DNA of 9,302 bases. Origin: Actinomycetota bacterium. GTDB lineage: Bacteria > Actinomycetota > UBA4738. Under the pieces are notes generated by a model. The model searched no databases, was not told where the DNA came from, and saw only the letters and a list, made by a program, of their open reading frames with translations. Of this stretch, positions 5,585 through 9,302 are shown one piece after another (position 1 is the first letter of the stretch; every line of letters starts with the position of its first letter). The DNA lies in contig VAYC01000186.1 of NCBI GenBank assembly GCA_005885025.1, positions 1 through 9,302 on the forward strand, read 5' to 3'. The translations under genes and the position numbers were made by a program.

Positions 5585-7399
5585 ATGGACCAGCAACGCA
5601 TCCGGAACTTCTGCATCGTGGCCCATATCGACCACGGCAAGTCCACGCTGGCCGACCGGTTCCTCGAGCTGACCCACGCCGTGTCCGAACGCCAGATGCG
5701 CGATCAGTACCTCGACCGCATGGATCTGGAGCGTGAGCGCGGCATCACCATCAAGGCCCAGGCTGTTCGGTTGCGTCACGAGACCGGCGGGGTGGAGTAC
5801 GAGCTCAACCTGATCGACACGCCGGGGCACGTCGACTTCACATATGAGGTCTCGCGAAGCCTGGCGGCCTGCGAGGGCGCCATCCTGCTGGTGGACGCCG
5901 CCCAGGGCATCGAGGCCCAGACGCTCGCCAACTACCACCTGGCGAAGGATGCCGGGCTTGCGATCGTTCCAGCCGTGAACAAGACCGACCTTCCTCAGGC
6001 CAATCCGGACGAGGTGGCGGCCGAGCTGGCCGAGCTGGTGGAAGTGGACCCGGCCGACGTGTTCCGCCTTTCGGCGAAGACCGGGGCGGGGACGGCCGAG
6101 CTGCTCGACGCGGTGATCTCCCGGGTACCCCCGCCATCCGGTGACGCCGGCGGTCCCCTTCGCGCGCTGATCTTCGACTCGAGCTACGACACGTACCGCG
6201 GCGTGGTGGCGTACGTCCGGGTGGTGGACGGCGAGATCCCCGGACGGTCCCGGATCCTGCTCATGTCGAGCAAGGTGAGGTCCGAATCAGAGGAGGTCGG
6301 GGTGTTCGCGGCCGAAGCCACTCCCGTCCCGTCCCTCACCGCGGGTGACGTCGGATATCTGATCATCGGGGTGAAGGATGTCAGTCTGGCCAAGGTTGGC
6401 GACACCGTGACGCTCATCGACCGGCCAGCTGCCCGTCCCCTCCCCGGATACCGCGAGCCCAAGCCGATGGTGTGGAGCGGCCTCTTCCCCGCCGAGGGGA
6501 CCGACTATCCGCTCCTGCGCGATGCCCTCGACAAGCTGAAGCTGTCCGATGCGGCGTTGGTGTACGAGCCGGAGTCCTCCCGCGCACTGGGTTTCGGGTT
6601 CCGGTGCGGGTTCCTGGGCCTGTTGCACATGGACATCGTCAAGGAGCGGCTGGAACGGGAGTTCGGCCTCGAGGTCATCGCTACCGCCCCGAACGTGGAG
6701 TTCCGGGTCATCCGGGGGACCGAGGTCATCTCGGTGCACAACCCCTCCGAGATGCCCCAGCCGGGCACCTACGACTACGTCGAGGAACCCTACGTGGTGG
6801 CCACGGTGGTCACGCCGTCGTCCTACCTCGGGGCCGTCATGGAGCTCTGCCAGCAGCGGCGGGGATCACTGCAGGATCTTCGGTACCTCTCGCCTGAGCG
6901 AGCCGAGATCCATTACCTGCTACCGCTGGCGGAGATCATCTTCGACTTCTTCGACCAGCTGAAATCGCGGACCAGGGGGTACGCATCGCTCGATTACGAG
7001 CACTGGGGCTACGAACGGTCCGACCTGGTGCGAGTTGACGTGTTGCTCCAGAGCGAGCCCGTCGATGCGTTCTCCTCGGTGGTGCATCGGGAGAAGGCAT
7101 ACGCCTACGGCAGGGCCATGACCGCCCGATTGCGCGAGTTGATCCCGCGCCAGCTCTTCGAGGTGGCCATCCAGGCCGCCATCGGCAACAAGATCATCGC
7201 CCGAGAGACGGTCCGCGCCAAGCGGAAGGATGTGCTGGCCAAGTGCTATGGCGGAGACATCACGCGGAAGCGCAAGCTGCTCGAGAAGCAGAAGGAAGGG
7301 AAGAGACGGATGCGAAGGGTCGGCCGGGTCGACGTGCCGCAGGAGGCGTTCATCGCAGCGCTCAGGCTCGATCGCGAGCCCGAGGGAGTGAAGAAATGA
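5585..7399 (+). CDS. lepA: Elongation factor 4 (LepA), ribosome-associated translational GTPase
   Basis: EF4/LepA is an EF-G-like GTPase that acts on the ribosome; proposed roles include back-translocation and 30S biogenesis. The product is 604 residues, normal for the family (about 600). G-domain motifs are all present: P-loop AHIDHGKST (residues 13-21), switch I RGIT (52-55), DTPGH with the catalytic His (78-82), and the guanine-specificity motif NKTD (132-135; many LepA proteins have NKID). Domain II follows, then the domain III region with GFGFRCGFLGLLHMDIVKERLEREF. The LepA-specific C-terminal domain carries GGDITRKRKLLEKQKEGKRRMR and VDVPQEAFIAAL, which tell it from EF-G. The ATG at 5585 gives the expected N-terminus and follows a TACCCT -10 element without a ribosome binding site, suggesting a leaderless message. 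Its TGA overlaps the hemW ATG, so the two form an operon. Confidence 0.97.
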   Translation: MDQQRIRNFCIVAHIDHGKSTLADRFLELTHAVSERQMRDQYLDRMDLERERGITIKAQAVRLRHETGGVEYELNLIDTPGHVDFTYEVSRSLAACEGAILLVDAAQGIEAQTLANYHLAKDAGLAIVPAVNKTDLPQANPDEVAAELAELVEVDPADVFRLSAKTGAGTAELLDAVISRVPPPSGDAGGPLRALIFDSSYDTYRGVVAYVRVVDGEIPGRSRILLMSSKVRSESEEVGVFAAEATPVPSLTAGDVGYLIIGVKDVSLAKVGDTVTLIDRPAARPLPGYREPKPMVWSGLFPAEGTDYPLLRDALDKLKLSDAALVYEPESSRALGFGFRCGFLGLLHMDIVKERLEREFGLEVIATAPNVEFRVIRGTEVISVHNPSEMPQPGTYDYVEEPYVVATVVTPSSYLGAVMELCQQRRGSLQDLRYLSPERAEIHYLLPLAEIIFDFFDQLKSRTRGYASLDYEHWGYERSDLVRVDVLLQSEPVDAFSSVVHREKAYAYGRAMTARLRELIPRQLFEVAIQAAIGNKIIARETVRAKRKDVLAKCYGGDITRKRKLLEKQKEGKRRMRRVGRVDVPQEAFIAALRLDREPEGVKK

Positions 7400-8502
7400 G
7401 CCGCGAAGCTGCCGGACTCTATGTCCACGTCCCGTTCTGCTTGACCAGATGCGGGTACTGCGACTTCAACACCTACGCGGGACTGGACCACCTGAAGAGC
7501 GGCTACGTCGACGCTCTTGCCGCCGAAGCCGAGATGTGGTTGGACGACTGGAGTGGGACGTCGTTCGTTTCCGTTTTCTTCGGTGGCGGGACGCCCACCA
7601 CATTGCCCGCGGCAACTCTGGCCCACCTCCTGAACGCATTCCGCACCTGGTGCGAGCTGGCTTCGGGGGCAGAGATCACCTCGGAGGCCAACCCGGACAC
7701 CGTGGACCAGCCATACCTTTGCGCATTGCTCGACGGCGGCGTCACCCGGCTGTCGATGGGCGTCCAGTCCTTCGACCCCGTGGTGCTCGAATCCCTCGAA
7801 CGCGTGCACTCCCCGGACTCGGCGCGCCGGGCGTTCGCGGCGGCTCGCTCGGCGGGTTTCGCCGACGTGAACCTCGATCTGATCTATGGCGCGAACGGAG
7901 AGTCACTGCGCTCCTGGTGCAGGACGCTCGAGGAGGCCGTCTCGCTCGGCCCCGAGCACCTCTCTTGCTACGCGCTCACGGTGGAGCCCTCGACGCCCCT
8001 CGGGCGGAGCGTCGCCGCCGGGCTGGTTCCCACACCCGACGCCGACGTCCAGGCCGAGATGTACGCGGCCACCTGTGAGGTCCTCGCGGGCGCAGGCTAC
8101 GAGCACTACGAGGTGTCGAATTGGGCGACCCCCGGCCACCGGTGCATCCACAACCTCGGGTACTGGGAAGGCCGGCCGTACGTCGGGATCGGCGCCGGTG
8201 CGCACTCCTATCGAGGCGGGCTGCGGTGGTGGAACGTGCGACCGCCCGCACAGTACCTTGAGATGGTGGCGAGGGGCGAGCGGCCGATCGGCGGCGAGGA
8301 ACGCCTGTCTGATGAGGACCGCCGGCTGGAGCGCTTGTTGCTCGGGCTTCGGACGGCAGACGGAGTGCCACCCGAATGGGTCGAGCCGGACCGGGCCACT
8401 GAGTTCGTGACCGCGGGCTTGGCCGAGCGACGAAACGGAAGGCTCTCACTGACCGACCGCGGGATGTTCCTGGCGAACGATGTCGTGCTGGAGTTGGGCT
8501 GA
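7396..8502 (+). CDS. hemW: Radical SAM heme chaperone HemW (formerly annotated HemN-like coproporphyrinogen oxidase)
   Basis: HemW holds a [4Fe-4S] cluster, binds heme and is thought to hand it to target proteins at the membrane. The 368-residue length fits HemW and is shorter than true oxygen-independent HemN. Visible motifs: YVHVPFCLTRCGYCDFNTY near residues 9-27, giving the CxxxCxxC cluster ligands; FFGGGTPTTL, the SAM-binding glycine motif; EANPDTV; LSMGVQSFDP; NLDLIYG; and, in the C-terminal half, YEVSNWATPGHRCIHNLGYWEGRPYVGIGAGAHSY. Methionine start at 7396 overlaps the lepA stop (ATGA). A GGGAG at 7384-7388 inside lepA, seven bases upstream, is a proper ribosome binding site. Unlike holA, rpsT and lepA, it therefore appears leadered and coupled to its upstream neighbour. 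It ends seven bases before the stop of the converging minus-strand gene. Confidence 0.93.
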   Translation: MSREAAGLYVHVPFCLTRCGYCDFNTYAGLDHLKSGYVDALAAEAEMWLDDWSGTSFVSVFFGGGTPTTLPAATLAHLLNAFRTWCELASGAEITSEANPDTVDQPYLCALLDGGVTRLSMGVQSFDPVVLESLERVHSPDSARRAFAAARSAGFADVNLDLIYGANGESLRSWCRTLEEAVSLGPEHLSCYALTVEPSTPLGRSVAAGLVPTPDADVQAEMYAATCEVLAGAGYEHYEVSNWATPGHRCIHNLGYWEGRPYVGIGAGAHSYRGGLRWWNVRPPAQYLEMVARGERPIGGEERLSDEDRRLERLLLGLRTADGVPPEWVEPDRATEFVTAGLAERRNGRLSLTDRGMFLANDVVLELG

Positions 8503-8509
8503 CCCGATC

Positions 8510-9302
8510 TCAGAAGTCGAGACAGGGATCGCCCGGTGGGACGAACGGCCGATCCGGATCGAACGGTGCCGTGTAGTCCCTCACGGAGACGACGGCGAAC
8601 TGCCCCAATCCGTCCTTCCCGGGGGAGAACGAGAACCTGGTCTCGTGGACCTTCCACGTGGTTTGGTCAGAGGAGAGGACCGTCCCGGTGGTCCCGGTGG
8701 ACACGACCTCCCGAGAACCTCCCTTGGGGGTGGTGCAGGTCAGGTACCCCTGGTGTATGACCGAACCGCCCAGGTCGAATTGAGCCGACGCTCCGGGCGG
8801 GAAGCCGGGAGGTGAGCCCGGCGGCGCGATCTTCGCCGGATGATGCCCGAAGATCTCGCTGGTCGGCAGCTCGAAGACCTCCACGAACTCCGTCGAGGCT
8901 CCCGCGGAGTACACGAGGAAGAATTCGTCCTTCCCGTCGCCGTTGAGGTCACCGGCGCCCCGAGCCTCGCAGACGCTCTGGCAGTCCGGGAGCGACACGG
9001 CTCCGGCAGCCCCGCTTGCCCACTGCACGTTGAGCGAGAACGTCCCGCCCTTGAGCCGGCAAATGGAAGCGGTATCGAGCTGCCCGTCCCCGTCGAAGTC
9101 CCCGTTGACCCAGGACGTGGCGCACCTCGGCAGCGGCCAGGCCGGCGTGGGGCTGGGTGTCGGCTGTGGGCGTGGGGAAGGGCTCTCGGTCGGCGACGGC
9201 GACGCACCCACAGGCACCGGTTGCCAGGACGGTGCGAAGTCATCTGCCCGGTTACGAGTCAGGTTGGTCTGTCCAGTTCCGTCGTCGTTCATGACGTAGA
9301 TC
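8510..9302 (-). CDS. Probable exported PD40/TolB-like repeat protein with calcium-loop domain (N-terminus outside window)
   Basis: I do not recognise a named gene; function unknown. The 263 visible residues are the C-terminal end, since the frame stays open through the window edge. They begin with IYVMNDDGTGQTNLTRN followed by DDFAPSWQP, the close of a PD40 (TolB/WD40-like propeller) repeat. Residues about 29-58 are a Pro/Ser/Thr-rich linker of SPSPTESPSP type. A globular region follows with two Asp-rich loops, DFDGDGQLD (68-76) and DLNGDGKDE (118-126). Both fit the DxDxDG pattern of FG-GAP/VCBS or dockerin-like calcium sites. Six cysteines (two at 60 and 81, two at 107 and 111, two near the end) may form disulfides. 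Linker, calcium loops and cysteines suggest a protein outside the membrane, but any signal peptide is out of view. An ATG at 9292 lies within the PD40 motif, so it is not the natural start. Confidence 0.8.
   Translation of the reverse strand, partial: IYVMNDDGTGQTNLTRNRADDFAPSWQPVPVGASPSPTESPSPRPQPTPSPTPAWPLPRCATSWVNGDFDGDGQLDTASICRLKGGTFSLNVQWASGAAGAVSLPDCQSVCEARGAGDLNGDGKDEFFLVYSAGASTEFVEVFELPTSEIFGHHPAKIAPPGSPPGFPPGASAQFDLGGSVIHQGYLTCTTPKGGSREVVSTGTTGTVLSSDQTTWKVHETRFSFSPGKDGLGQFAVVSVRDYTAPFDPDRPFVPPGDPCLDF

Noticed and set aside
7396..8502. Call as HemN, oxygen-independent coproporphyrinogen III dehydrogenase
   Set aside because: The 368-residue length, the HVPFC...CGYCDF cluster motif and the pairing with lepA fit HemW. 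True HemN is longer, with a different N-terminal region.
9130..9215. Possible tandem repeat in G-rich DNA
   Set aside because: It is explained by the degenerate Pro/Ser/Thr codons of the linker in the minus-strand protein. No exact repeat unit is kept.
1..9302. tRNA or rRNA genes, CRISPR arrays, insertion sequences, attachment sites or replication origin
   Set aside because: Coding genes fill the window. The largest gap is 165 bases (1178-1342) and shows no tRNA-like fold, repeat array or terminal inverted repeats. No transposase or integrase motifs appear in any frame.

Overview
This 9.3 kb, GC-rich window is a conserved housekeeping block with no plasmid, phage, insertion sequence or CRISPR signature. 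The order leuS, comEA, comEC, holA, rpsT (opposite strand), lepA, hemW recalls the comEC-holA-rpsT-lepA neighbourhood of Actinomycetota. High GC, GTG starts and apparent leaderless starts fit a deep-branching, probably uncultured actinobacterium. That assignment is inference, and a class cannot be named from this sequence.

Layout. Bases 2-1177 hold the C-terminal half of leucyl-tRNA synthetase, followed by a good candidate terminator. After a 165-base gap with a plausible promoter comes comEA, a membrane-anchored DNA receptor for competence. It overlaps comEC (DNA-uptake channel) by one base. comEC is broken twice: a +1 shift near 2410-2413 and a second break near 2639, where about five conserved residues also seem to be missing. 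All three pieces are recognisable, and the C-terminal metallo-beta-lactamase-like domain keeps its metal ligands. holA (DNA polymerase III delta subunit) follows and appears to start at its own leaderless promoter. rpsT (ribosomal protein S20) converges on holA from the minus strand. rpsT and lepA (EF4) diverge from a 63-base region in which each has a TAnnnT -10 element just before its start codon. lepA overlaps hemW (radical-SAM heme chaperone) through ATGA. The last 0.8 kb is the 3' part of a minus-strand gene for a probable exported protein: a PD40/TolB-like repeat end, a Pro/Ser/Thr-rich linker, and a domain with two calcium-binding-type Asp loops.

Working together: leuS, rpsT and lepA serve translation, holA serves replication, comEA/comEC serve DNA uptake and hemW serves heme delivery. 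I see no previously undescribed system. The points most worth a second look are the double lesion in comEC, the repeated leaderless-promoter pattern, and the unrecognised PD40/calcium-loop protein.
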